A stretch of 64,000 nt of DNA from Pythium myriotylum. Its lineage: Eukaryota; Oomycota; Peronosporomycetes; Pythiales; Pythiaceae. Position numbers and translations under genes: made by a program. Below are positions 23,201-31,567 of the stretch, piece after piece. The notes below the pieces were generated by a model, which ran no database searches, had not been told where the DNA came from, and saw nothing but the letters and a program-made list of their open reading frames with translations. The stretch lies in assembly GCA_023091665.1 (NCBI GenBank), contig JALJCQ010000016.1, forward strand, positions 434,001 to 498,000, given 5' to 3'. Within the stretch, counting starts at the first letter, position 1, and each line of letters starts with the position of its first letter.

Positions 23201-26200
23201 TGGAGAGAGTATTGCCATGTCTGAAGAAGCCAACCCATTGACAATCTTAACCAATGACGCTCAAATCGCTGAATGGAACACACAGAAGCTACCAGCGGAC
23301 CGTGTGTCCACGGAAAATGGCGCCATCGTTTGCACAACTGTGTCCATGGGTCGCCGCCCACTGATCATTGACCCACAGCTTCAAGCAATTGCATGGATAC
23401 GAGAAATGGAGGCAAAGAGTAATCTTATCGTTGTCCGCGTCGGACAGAAGATGTGGATTGAGCGTCTAAAGACGGCGATCGGCACTGACGGAGCGTTTCT
23501 GATCGAGAACTTGGGTGAAAAGATCGATCCAATTCTTGCTCCGGTCATCCAGCGATCGACATCACGACGTGGAGCAAGGTACGAGATCCAGATCGGTGAT
23601 GCCTCCGTCCCCTACAACGACAACTTTCGACTATACCTTCACACAAAATTAGGCAATCCACACTATCCCCCAGAGATCCAGGCAGAATGCACCATCGTTA
23701 ACTTTACAGTGACTATGCTTGGTCTCGAAGATCAACTGCTGAACCTGGTCGTTTCAAAAGAAAGAGCAGACTTGGCAGTCAAGCGAGAACGGCTGATCCA
23801 AGAGCAGAACGAGGGAAAGATTGAGTTGAATCGTTTGGAAGATGTGATTCTGTCAGAGCTTGCTAATGCAGATGACGACATCACCAACAACCAACCATTG
23901 ATTACCATTCTCAGCGACACCAAGTTCAAGGCTCAGCGCATCCAGAACAACATGGAGGTTGCTAAGACCACACAAGTAAGCGTAAACCTTACGAGCGAGA
24001 AGTATCGAAGTATTGCCGCACGAGGCTCATTACTCTTTTTCCTGATGAGCGACATCAGCAAGGTTCACTCATACTACATCTACTCGCTTGCTTCGTTCCA
24101 GCAGGTGTTTCTTTCGGGTATATATCGGGTTCCTCTTAAACGGGGAGATGATGCTGGAACCGAAAATGTTGCGTCAAGTGTGCCTTCAAATGTCTCTGAA
24201 GCCGATGAGGGTCTTGGTGGAGGCGACGTGGAAGATACTTCGCTGGACCTAACAGATGAAGAAATGACGGAACGATGCCGGGTGCTCATGGACAGCATCA
24301 CGAAGTGTGTTTTCAACTACGTTCGACGAGGAGTCTTTGAGCGTGACAAACTCACCGTTGCAACTATGCTCTGCTTGAAGATTTTGCTGAAGGACAACCT
24401 CTTACAAGACAACGAGGTTGAAGCTCTTCTCATCAGTAAAGCTCATCCCGATGCAGGGAATGCGGGGTCAGCTTCTGAGTGGCTCCCAGCCGCCATTTGG
24501 TCGAAAGTCAAGGCACTCGATACAATGAAGTGTTTTTCTACCCTCCCAGACTCCATTCAAAATGAGCCTGATGAATGGCGCAAGTGGTTCGCAACGGAAG
24601 ATGCTGAGCGACAGAAACTTCCTGGGGACTTCGTCAAACTCACACCATTTCAAAGAATTATATTACTTCGAGCAATGCGCCCAGATCGCGTTACTAACGC
24701 GTTGCGAACGTTTATATTGGAGTCCCTCGGTGAAGAGTACGTTACACAACCACCTTTCAACATGGAGGCAACGTACGAGGAAACAACATCATCAATTCCG
24801 ATCTTCTTTGTGTTATTCCCTGGTGTCGATCCGACCCCGTGGGTAGAGAATCTCGGCAAGTCGAAGGGTGTTAGTTTAGAGAACGGCAATTTCATCAACA
24901 TCTCCATGGGGCAAGGCCAAGAGGCATATGCCGGTGATGCAGTCAAACGTCTGAGTACTGACGGGGGTTGGATTATTTTGCAAAATGTGCACCTAATGCA
25001 GTCTTGGCTGCCAACGCTAGAGCGACAGCTCGAAGAGATCGCAACTGAAGGAGCTCATGAGAGCTTTCGCTGTTTCATTTCAGCTGAACCCCCACCGCTT
25101 CCTGATATGCTCAACATCCCGGAATCGCTGATGCAGAGCTGTATCAAGGTTGCGAACGAGGCACCATCGGATATTCAGTCCAACCTACGACGGGCATGGG
25201 CCAACTTCAGCGAAGATCGAATTCAGGCATGCACTAAACCATCTGAGTTCAAGGCTTGCTTGTTTGCACTGTGTTGGTTCCACGCGATAGTTCTTGGCCG
25301 TAAACGCTTTGGTCAACAGGGCTGGTCGAGAGCATATTCGTTTAACACGGGAGATCTTACGATCTGTGCCAACATCCTTCACTCCTACCTCGACAACAAT
25401 GCCAACGTTCCGTGGGATGATCTACGCTACATCTTTGGCGAGATTATGTACGGTGGCCATATCACTGATTCGTGGGATCGTCGAACGAATAATACGTATC
25501 TTACGGTGCTCATCAATCCTGGTTTGCTAAACGGCATGGAGCTTGGCCCGGGTTTCAAGTCTCCTAACTCAAGTGAGTTCGCGTTTGCTGATTACGCCAA
25601 CTACATTGAAAAGAACATGGTTCCTGAGTCTCCTCCACTATTCGGCCTCCACCCAAATGCAGAAATCGGCTACTTAACGACCACTTGCGAGACACTATGT
25701 TACACAATCGTCACGATTGGGGGTGGGTCTGGTGGCGGTGGGGAAGGCGGATCCAATGATAAGACATCAATGCTCCGCAACGCAATTGAAGATTTTGAGA
25801 CTCGGTGCCCAGAACACTTCATGATGCTGGATATTACGGAAACAGCGACGCCACTGCTAACAGAGGAGCATGGTCCATTTGTAGTTGTTGCACTCCAGGA
25901 GTGCGCTCGCATGAACGGTTTGTTAGAAGAGATCCGCACTTCGCTCAGCGACCTCAAGAAAGGGCTCAACGGCCAACTAAACATGTCCCAGGCGATGGAG
26001 GACTTGGCCACAGCAATCAGTCTGAATGAGGTCCCTGGGAGAAATCCATTCTCGCAATGCAAATGGGAGAAGAAAGCTTGGCCATCCAAGAAGTCGCTTA
26101 GCGGGTGGTTCACAGACATGATCAAGCGGTACGATCAACTGAAAAAGTGGACAATCGACTTCGTCACACCTTTTTCGATCTGGTTACCAGCACTCTTCAA

Positions 26201-26699
26201 TCCCACAGCGTACACCACCGCGTGCCTGCAAGTCACGTCCCGCAAGAAGTTCATGCCACTTAACCAAATGACCGTGGAGACACACGTAACAACTTTTCAG
26301 GATCCGTCAGCAGTGACATACTACCCAGACGATGGCGTGTTTGCCCACGGGCTGATATTAGAAGGCGCAAGGTGGTCCACCCCTGACGAGATCTCTGATA
26401 AGTATCAAGTTGGATCTTCGCCTTCGACCGAATGTGGAGGCACGTTGCTTGATAGTAATCCAAAGGAGCTACTTTGGATGATGCCGATCGTGTATGTCAA
26501 AGCCGTGCAGACCAAGCCTAACTGGGAGCCGACTTCAGTTGGATATTTGCGTCATGACCCGAACACGTACGAGTGCCCCGTGTACCTCACTCGCTTCCGT
26601 GGCCCAACGTACGTGTTCCTTGCAACACTACCGACGGATTGCGGTCGTGAGAAGTGGGTCCTGCGTGGTGTGGCTATCCTTTTCCAAGATGACAACTAA
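14283..26699 (+). CDS. axonemal dynein heavy chain with N-terminal Kelch propeller
   Basis: One uninterrupted reading frame of about 4,140 codons. The start is given as the first in-frame ATG (14283); the open frame continues upstream to 14199, and a spliced micro-exon start is possible. Order of domains: Kelch repeats (about the first 340 residues, with repeated GG motifs), an IPT/Ig-like domain (EPTAGPITGNAKVKV), a filamin-type repeat, the dynein tail and linker, then the six-AAA motor. Walker A loops lie near 18390 (GPAGTGKTET, AAA1, followed by CFDEFNR), 19259 (GPPSSGKTET, AAA2), 20308 (GPAGTGKTQN, AAA3) and 21378 (GVGGSGKRSL, AAA4). The coiled-coil stalk and microtubule-binding tip lie about 22080-23090. 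Kelch plus Ig/filamin modules are known in the Chlamydomonas outer-arm alpha heavy chain, so an outer-arm role in the zoospore flagellum is likely. Confidence 0.93.
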   Translation: MMWLAPKQGGDVPVKRSGHSFTLKSTETETCVYMFGGCDHKSPPGPTNDLYRLDISNGNYSWTKVIPSSNASEDLPPPRWRHSAVLFEKKLIIFGGFAAEKRMNDVWVFDTELRIWEQQHGHGFWEGLPQCRGAHSATLFGEKMYVFGGYGGNGYGRTDFNDLHALDLVHWRWDEVQTEGEKPEPRSGHQTCLVGNKLFVIGGWNSFKQFHDICVCDLMTKTWSVLDLRLPSPMWNHTCVSVAAVPHWKVFLFGGNSGDLAESGTAQGMYLNSVLVLDTGSMSWQSPPVRGDAPTPRADTNMVFDKNTNYMIFFGGWANRWFNDLHVLNASEVVGPPYAVSAIEPTAGPITGNAKVKVHGYNFVGQNATLRFAVSKGFVDVQGAVLNSSLIQATAPSFEKFGALQAEVRASLSGMPYTNVSTAFKFHSVTAAPKSLAFGPCLISGLNEICLSEYPTTFVIQSRDKDDFPRDCGGDEFTITLKSVDETLKGDDIVEQAIVTVVDKNDGTYFVTFTAPKPGKYKLSVDFNGTFAGIAGPVRGSPFGMTFQPITEENKAKCMPPLAGEKDLDSSEMIRRVMASMNKRNGEFRRILLDLKKDIPSNEADGLETLRKIKEIIKKLDVEKESNVLVLDQVRQMFAHIKKNGGHVDKELVDIENMDKLFMDVQKQVPVTEQRVQEPTRVFSEKTEDRIINYEKMIAKKKETLKTLDFWSYKLDAEKALEKIESYLVDWEMEMKKCEENTRLCAIFGFPQLMNESLRMMGLMRADVEAAKTVWNIIRRTKAFFQNTSQVLFKQVDVNSLQIEIQSTLKELKKIPKDIQWSDAYQTILKECQAFDKTHPLIRCVSSSYMRPRHWKRIMAKTGEFATPDEDPEQRLGLILSKNLYNYSSDITEICYEAEKEQELELRLIELEGIWAEVNWEMTPYNPQAAEEDVVPLLKVSEENFELLETHQIDVQGMSASPYQSEFEPRVASLQIGLSSINEVVVLIGDIQRSWSYLEPLFIQSEEVKKQLPELTSDFEDIDVDVRKILKKAWKTFNVRIACTEPGLIKKLEQIVEKLELCKHRLKEFLDGRRRQFPRFYFMSEADLLDILSNGSHPERIMVHCSKIYLATKTLTLVERGPGERPIATQFVSGVGKETVDFHDPPILDGEAEIYLETVMRAMRLTLFRHIERSLVAYTEMPRVEWINYMNPSTGRPIDAAQIILLAAGVHYVQEVERAFRAMSEQGDKEALSNYNKLQEKQLEDLIKLTQSNISSEERQRVMVLITMDAHGRDIVAGMIRAGVDDASSFQWQSQLKHYFSPVQGSFKKRDMNFRGINNSRAQILICDAGIPYDYEYLGNGPRLVITPLTDRIYVTATQALNLQMGCAPAGPAGTGKTETTKDLANALGKVCYVFNCSPEMDFKSLGNIFKGLASSGSWGCFDEFNRLVPEVLSVCSVQFKAVCDACKADDEKFILENDEVMLDPTVGAFITMNPGYLGRSELPEGLKALFRPMTVMVPDLVLICENMLMAEGFTQAKILASKFYGLYSLLGQLLSKQLHYDWGLRAVKSVLCVAGAFKRAEPDIPEIDLLMRALRDFNIPKIVAEDLVIFFGLLGDLFPRDSPNVDVRNDPPRKRDMELESMVQGASEAIGNSPRPEFMLKVVQLAELLAIRHCVFVMGPPSSGKTETWKTLKKAREIMGTPMEVQDLNPKSVSTNELYGYIVLKTREWKDGLLSRIMRDLGSRRRDNGEEDNNPKWIILDGDLDANWIESMNSVMDDNRMLTLASNERIPLKPHMRMIFEIRDLVYATPATVSRAGILYISTSEGYQWRCLIDSWLNVHCQAPLDHRLKKMQFTPDVRAKFQGLFDQYVEPTLKFFKKKLVPIVPVEETTLVTNLLNMIDCLLTPAVLEDYTVMQNNFVFCCVWAFGSILTVSDDGTDYSAEFSNWWKNQWKDVKLVASASNTVFDFWLEPETSKFNSWSKSPYFYTETYKSPSPINQITVPTTETASIAFWLENLIGRSVPVMVCGPAGTGKTQNIVGMLKKLSKDEATAAFRYCTINFNFYTTSGILQQAMFGQLERKTGVNLGPPGKAKLIYFMDDLNLPEVDPYNTQSAISLLRQVMEYKHWFDRAKLQNQNILSCQYVAGMNPTAGSFLIDPRLQRHFCTFAMGMPEAPSLVTIYETFLGGHLSTFSDELSNVQFSNALIKAALALHNSVVNTFRKTAANFHYEFNVRHLSNVFQGLIASKKQRFSSTEKFIHLWLHESERVYGDRLVCKADIEKYNQLVQLQVKRSFPACNTSRYYAAENSWPLIFCHFTKDGDPEYDQITGTNLDDLKLNLQAQLRDYNNNENNTAMHLDLFDDAVKHVARIVRILRNESGHALLVGVGGSGKRSLARLASHICGYTVRQITISSKYGENEFKEDLRKMHMAVVDMLSRGEDEGGVVFMLTDSQITNEKFLIYLNDLLASGEIPDLFAMEDMDNIVNLLSPVAGTKDRKEVIKFYQAEIRKRLHLCLCFSPVGDDFRNRARKFPALVNCTVIDWFQPWPKEALLSVGKEKLKEIADLLGDDNTRAGIENFMPFSVQSVNQCSERFFQVERRYVYTTPKSYLELLQLYKKILQKKVKEYGGAIDRLDKGLQKLKETGETVARLEVELKGKLEAAEDKKAAASIIAEAVNKEKANVEAESKKAGDEAAKCAIIQAEVTEKQRSTMEDLAKAEPAVQQAMEALDSLNKKDLGECKTMSKPPAGVDDIFAATMVLLAGVHPNVQVTKTGKVKDTKWDTVKKQLLGNIPEYIDYLVQFKQTVDDGKVPSQNWKEVREFLEKEHFNYDIILTKNKAAAGLCSWVINIVMYYDILVTVEPKRQALAAANAELESANKRLAEVTALVAELQEKLDKLLAEAAAAEREKEDAINSVEQGNRKMKLAGKLTNDLSSENVRWAINVEKLQKEKDLLVGDVLLASAFISYIGPFTKPFRDELINKHWVPYLRKAANGESIAMSEEANPLTILTNDAQIAEWNTQKLPADRVSTENGAIVCTTVSMGRRPLIIDPQLQAIAWIREMEAKSNLIVVRVGQKMWIERLKTAIGTDGAFLIENLGEKIDPILAPVIQRSTSRRGARYEIQIGDASVPYNDNFRLYLHTKLGNPHYPPEIQAECTIVNFTVTMLGLEDQLLNLVVSKERADLAVKRERLIQEQNEGKIELNRLEDVILSELANADDDITNNQPLITILSDTKFKAQRIQNNMEVAKTTQVSVNLTSEKYRSIAARGSLLFFLMSDISKVHSYYIYSLASFQQVFLSGIYRVPLKRGDDAGTENVASSVPSNVSEADEGLGGGDVEDTSLDLTDEEMTERCRVLMDSITKCVFNYVRRGVFERDKLTVATMLCLKILLKDNLLQDNEVEALLISKAHPDAGNAGSASEWLPAAIWSKVKALDTMKCFSTLPDSIQNEPDEWRKWFATEDAERQKLPGDFVKLTPFQRIILLRAMRPDRVTNALRTFILESLGEEYVTQPPFNMEATYEETTSSIPIFFVLFPGVDPTPWVENLGKSKGVSLENGNFINISMGQGQEAYAGDAVKRLSTDGGWIILQNVHLMQSWLPTLERQLEEIATEGAHESFRCFISAEPPPLPDMLNIPESLMQSCIKVANEAPSDIQSNLRRAWANFSEDRIQACTKPSEFKACLFALCWFHAIVLGRKRFGQQGWSRAYSFNTGDLTICANILHSYLDNNANVPWDDLRYIFGEIMYGGHITDSWDRRTNNTYLTVLINPGLLNGMELGPGFKSPNSSEFAFADYANYIEKNMVPESPPLFGLHPNAEIGYLTTTCETLCYTIVTIGGGSGGGGEGGSNDKTSMLRNAIEDFETRCPEHFMMLDITETATPLLTEEHGPFVVVALQECARMNGLLEEIRTSLSDLKKGLNGQLNMSQAMEDLATAISLNEVPGRNPFSQCKWEKKAWPSKKSLSGWFTDMIKRYDQLKKWTIDFVTPFSIWLPALFNPTAYTTACLQVTSRKKFMPLNQMTVETHVTTFQDPSAVTYYPDDGVFAHGLILEGARWSTPDEISDKYQVGSSPSTECGGTLLDSNPKELLWMMPIVYVKAVQTKPNWEPTSVGYLRHDPNTYECPVYLTRFRGPTYVFLATLPTDCGREKWVLRGVAILFQDDN

Positions 26700-26826
26700 A
26701 CAAGCGCTGGGAAAAGAAGCACTATGGTGAATAAAAACAAAAACCGCACAATGTGAACATTGATCGCATTGTGTATTCGGTAATGGGTGCGCGAGAATCT
26801 ACTACCTCGCAAGGTTGACGGCACAT

Positions 26827-27668
26827 CTATCCTGGTGGCAGCATTGTGCTGTCAACGTCGTCACCGTCCTCATTTAATAAGTGTTCGGTCGCGCCTTCAA
26901 AGGTGAGTTCACCAAGGTTTTCACTCACGGTCGTGCTGCGTGCCATGGCGATGACACCGCTACGATGGATCTCGGTTATGCCCATGGGTTTGAGAAGTTC
27001 CAAGAAGGCTTCAATGCGACCAGGGGTGCCGGCGAGCTGGACCATCACCTGGTGTGGACGCACGTCGATCACCTTGGCGTCAAAGAGGTTGGCCAACTCC
27101 ACGACTTCTGCACGTGCACCAGGCTCTGCAAGCAGACAGGAAACAGTGCCAACGTTAGTCGATAACCCACGTGCTTCCCTTCCGTGTCTTGTCGACATCA
27201 CACGTACTCGTAGTTGAGACCTTGGCAAGCATGAGGTCGCGCTCGACGTAGTTCTTCTTGGATTCCGTGCCGCTGCTGAGGATGTTGACGACCGCGACAT
27301 GGACGACGTCCTCGAGTTGCTTCTTCATGTTGACGACACTCTGGTCGGTGCCGTTGACCACGACCGTCATGCGCGACAGCTCCTCCACCTCGGTGCGGCC
27401 GACCACGAGACTGTCAATGTTGTATCCTGTCCAGAGCACGAGAGACGGTGAGAAGGGCCACACGCTTATCGCCTGGCATTGTGGCAGCCGCACCTCTCGC
27501 GGCGAAGAGGTTGGCGATCTCGGCGAGACAGCCGGGCTGGTTCACGACGAGCGCGGCGATCACGTGGCGGCGGCTGACGTCGCTGCTGAAGAAGCGCGGC
27601 GCCGCCTGGCGCGCGGCAGGCGTCGAGGATCTCCGCGCGAGCGACGAGATCAGCTGTCGGCGGATCAT
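26827..27668 (-). CDS. ILV6: acetolactate synthase regulatory (small) subunit, mitochondrial
   Basis: CDS complement(join(26827..27125,27208..27426,27494..27668)), 230 aa, introns of 82 and 67 bp. The N-terminus (MIRRQLISSLARRSSTPAAR) is basic, rich in Ser and Ala and free of acids, like a mitochondrial presequence. An ACT domain follows: HVIAALVVNQPGCLAEIANL, then RGYNIDSLVVG across the first splice, which is diagnostic of IlvH/Ilv6. The second half (AEVVELANLFDAKVIDVRP, GRIEAFLELLKPMGI) is the C-terminal IlvH domain. The protein activates the catalytic acetohydroxyacid synthase and gives it valine feedback control, the first step of branched-chain amino acid synthesis. It converges with the dynein gene with only 127 bp between stops. 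Confidence 0.92.
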
Positions 27669-28188
27669 GGTCGCGACGGATCCGTTGGTCCCAACAAGTT
27701 GACGAATGCTCGGACCCAACGTCGGTGTCGCTTGACGCCGGAGCTCGTCAAGAGTTGCGCAAATGTGGATGATCGGAATGTAGACCTGTTTGGATTTGGA
27801 CCAATTGCATGACCGAATCACAAACCTTTAAACCAATGAATGCAAATAAAGATGAGGTACTGGGTCCGGGATGTCATTAGGCTCAATCCATTGCGCAAAC
27901 CAAGGCAAGTTGAAGCCGACGTCGTTGCGACCAGAAAATGCTCCTGGGCTGCAGCCCCTCACGACGCATCGTCGCTCGCATCGAGACTGCAAGTCCACGC
28001 GACGACCACGCAGAAAATCCTGAAATGCTCATGGGAGGATGCAGTGTCGGCGGCGCGACCTGCGGACGCCAAGTCGTTGGCGTTGGTCGGCGCGGGTATA
28101 AATACGTCTACTGTCGATGGGTTTGTTAGAAGGCATCCGGATCTTCGTCTTCGTCCATCAAGTTGAAGAATCCGAGTGAAAGACAACC
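27669..28188. other. divergent intergenic region, ILV6 and GH3
   Basis: 520 bp between two divergent start codons. It is expected to hold both promoters. A TATA-like word near the GH3 gene is listed separately; otherwise no gene is visible. Confidence 0.5.
28097..28104 (+). promoter_or_regulatory. TATA-like element upstream of the GH3 gene
   Basis: TATAAATA lies 85 bp before the GH3 start codon in otherwise GC-rich DNA. Oomycete promoters more often use Inr elements than TATA boxes, so this may be coincidental. Confidence 0.3.
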
Positions 28189-30725
28189 ATGGGCGTCAGC
28201 ACTCGCCTCGTCACGGCGATTTTGCTGCTGCCGGCGGCCTCTTTGGTGCTCGCGAGCACGCCGACGAAAGTTCCTGTGTACGATGCCTCTGTCGCTGACC
28301 TTGCGAGCCTTGCCGACCCGCAGCAGCCACCGCAGCGTCGCCACAAAGCCAGCGACAGCGACATCGAGGCACTCATGGCCAACATGGTACGATATGTTGG
28401 ATTTCGATTCCCTTCTCGACTAGATGTGCTGATGTCCTTTTGCAGACGCTTCGTGAGAAGATCGCACAGATGACGCAGCTCGATATCTACTCGATGATGA
28501 ACGGGGACGATCGCAATCCGGCGACAGCGCTGAACCGCCAAGTCACAGAGACCTACGCGCGCCTCGGCATTGGCTCGATCCTTAATGCTCCGTTTCCGGG
28601 GCCCATTGACGGTCGAACGGGTTGGAGTGCAGACGAATGGCGCACTATTATTGACCAGATCAAAGACATCTACCGCCAACACAGCAAGACGCCGATGGTT
28701 TATGGGATCGACACAATCCACGGAGCAACCTATGTGCGCGGCGCCACACTCTTTGGGCAGCCACTCAGTGCGGCAGCATCATTTAATCCCGACCTTGTCT
28801 ACAAAATGGGCGAGATCGAAGCCAAAGACACGCTTGCTGCAGGAATTCCATGGGTCTTCAGTCCTGTGCTTGGCATCTCGGTCCAGCCAAAGTGGTCCCG
28901 TGTGTACGAAACCTTTGGAGAAGATCCATACTTGGCCTCACAAATGGGGGCGGCGATCATTCGAGGTATTCAAAGCACAGGAAAGGTTGCTGCCTGCATG
29001 AAACACTTCATCGGCTACTCAAACCCTATTGACGGGCTTGACCGTGCAGATAACGTCATCTCGGACTGGGATCTCGTCAACTACTTTGCGCCTTCATTTC
29101 TTTCGGCAACGCGGGCTGGTGTCAAGACTGCGATGGAGACGTACGTCTCGGTGAATGGATTCCCTGTGATCGCCAGCCACAAAATGCTTACCCTGTTGCT
29201 CCGTCAAGACATGAACTTCTCCGGCATGCTTGTCTCGGATTACTCGGAAATTGACCGACTCGTGTCTGAGCACCATTTGGTGCCGTCTGTGGACGAAGGC
29301 GTACGTGTCACCTTGACCGAGACGTCCTTGGACATGAACATGGGACCCAACTACAACGATTTCTTGGCGACAGTAGAACGACTTGTTGGTGGAGGTCTTC
29401 TCGAGGAAAGTAGGCTTGATGAATCAGTGCGGCGAATCCTCGAGCTGAAGCAAGACCTGGGGTTGCTCGCGGAACACAGACAGGATGAAGCATCTGCCAC
29501 ACTGCCCCCCGACGACCCTGTAGGAAGTAAGGAAGACCAGTCTGTTGCTTTGAATCTCGCACGAGAGTCGGTCGTTTTACTCGAGAACAAGGCCAACACT
29601 TTGCCACTCACTCTTCAGAATGGGACGAAGCTGTTCCTGACTGGGCCACTCTCAGACAACAAGGGGTACATGTGTGGCGGTTGGTCTGTGTTCTGGTCCG
29701 GCTCGTCGGACTCGGCGCATTTTCCGAACGGCAAAACGCTCAAGCAAGCGTTGAGTGGTCGTGTTCACGACATCGAACATCTTCAAGTTGTCGATGTGGA
29801 CGGACAGTACAAGGAGGAAGACTTTCAGCGAGCAATTCAGGAAGCTGGTCGTAGTGAGTACACGGTTGTTGCCCTCGGCGAAGGTAACTATGCTGAGAAA
29901 GGCGGCGACATCAATGATCTTGCCCTTCCAGATGGTCAACGCAAGTACTTAGAGGCGCTGATCAAGGTGCACAGTACGAAAGTAATCGTCGTTCTTGTTG
30001 CGGGTCGTCCGCGAACTCTCCGGGGGGCCCACAATGGTGCACACGCTGTACTCTCCAGTTTCCTGCCTTGCGAACAGGGTGGAGAAGCCATTGCGGACAT
30101 TATACTTGGCACCGTTAATCCTTCCGGAAAGCTTCCAATCACATACCCAAAAGACAGCGGGAATTCGATGCCGTACTTCCATCGTGTAAACACGGTGTGT
30201 GATAACTGGAAGGACTGCGCTGTGGAGTGGCCGTTTGGATACGGGCTGAGCTACACAACTTTCGAGTATTCTGACATTAAGGTGAACGCCTCACACATCC
30301 ATCCTGACGACGTTCTCCGTGTTCAGGTCACTGTGATCAACAAAGGGCCTCAAGATGGTAGCGAGAGTGTGTTGCTCTTTCTCACGCAGCGATTCCGCCT
30401 CGCATCGGTGCCAGAGACAAAGATGCTTAAACAGTTCCGAAAGATCCATCTTTTGGCTGGGGAGGCGAAGGAAGTCGAGTTCACGTTGTCAAAGGAAGAT
30501 TGGGGGTACTATCAACCACAGATCGGTCGAGGTTTCTACCGGACAGTTGAAGTCGGAGAATACGTTGTCTCCTTTGAGCAGAGCGTCGACCAGAGTGTCA
30601 GACCGAGTGCGATCTCAGAGAAGCACGCACTCCGAGCCGATGGCAGCCGCCCAGAGCAAAGATTCAAGTCGCAACATAACTCGCATCTCCGGACGCTGAC
30701 GAAGTCGTTCTTCATCGTGAATTGA
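28189..30725 (+). CDS. secreted GH3 beta-glucosidase-like enzyme
   Basis: CDS join(28189..28386,28446..30725), 825 aa, one 59 bp intron. A signal peptide (MGVSTRLVTAILLLPAASLVLAS) is followed by the GH3 TIM-barrel domain: MVYGIDTIHGATYV, WVFSPVLGISVQPKWSRVYE, FGEDPYLASQMG, KVAACMKHFIGY, and the nucleophile Asp in GMLVSDYSEIDRL (codon near 29238). The second alpha/beta domain holds the probable acid/base Glu in VVALGEGNYAEKGGD, and an Ig-like (fibronectin III-like) domain closes the protein, preceded by AVEWPFGYGLSYTTFEYSD. GH3 enzymes release glucose from beta-glucans; with an oomycete glucan wall it could act on self wall or on plant substrate. No anchor or retention signal is visible at the C-terminus. 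Confidence 0.9.
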
Positions 30726-31567
30726 GTGCAGGCCACAGCTACGGAGGACGAGGATTGCAACGTAGTCCATACCACGACGGCATCCATACATAGAACTGTA
30801 GTTTTTCCCAGCCCTTGGTCTTATTCTTTCCATGCGACGGTTTCTGGATCCGCCCCATCATGCCAGAAGAAGGAAAAGAGTCAAGTGGGCGGGGCCACTT
30901 CAACGTAGCTCCAGTCTCCACGAGAGATCGCACCGTGGGACTTGGCCCTTGGAACCAGCTAAGACACGAGTCCGCTCGTCCACGAGCCCGCATGTCGCCT
31001 TCTCCTCTTGGCGCGAAACGCTCGCGCCGTGTCGAGCGAGCCCAACGGCTCCATATCCGTTACTCGCGCAGCCCACTCAACGTCACTATCGACGATGGAA
31101 GATCGAATCCATGGAAATCGAAAGCCACCGAGGGGATACATGGGGCGTTACTCCATGGAGTGGGAAAGGTGCTGGCTTTTTAGATGCGCGTTCTATTGAT
31201 AGCGACTGCACAGTCCTGATCGGCGGAGGCAATCCACCTCTCCTCTCGTCGGCGGGGAGCGTCGCTGCGAACCCCTTCGCTCGGCGGCGAGGCTGCTAAG
31301 GTTAGACGAGCCACGGGCAGGACTGACGACGAGCGAGAGGCTGGTGACTGCATAAGCACGTGCTCATCGCCGAGTCACACGCGCGCATAAGAAAGCGGGC
31401 GCGAGGCGACGCCTCCTGCCCAACGAACTGCTCGGCTCGGGGACAAGAACCGAACAGACATAGATCGCGACCGCGATCTCACCGCTCGCCAGGACCGTAC
31501 CTCACGACACAACTCGCGCCAGAGAACAAAACCCGCTGTGCCCTCGTCACAGTGGAGGACGCCAGCG
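30726..31567. other. intergenic region, GH3 to membrane protein
   Basis: 842 bp. Some open frames overlap on both strands between 30800 and 31300, but none shows a recognisable domain or splice pattern. I see nothing supportable here beyond presumed UTR and promoter. Confidence 0.45.

Noticed and set aside
30832..31299. + strand open frame of 155 codons after GH3
   Set aside because: Overlaps other frames of similar length, has no recognised domain and an Arg/Pro/Ser-rich composition typical of random GC-rich sequence.
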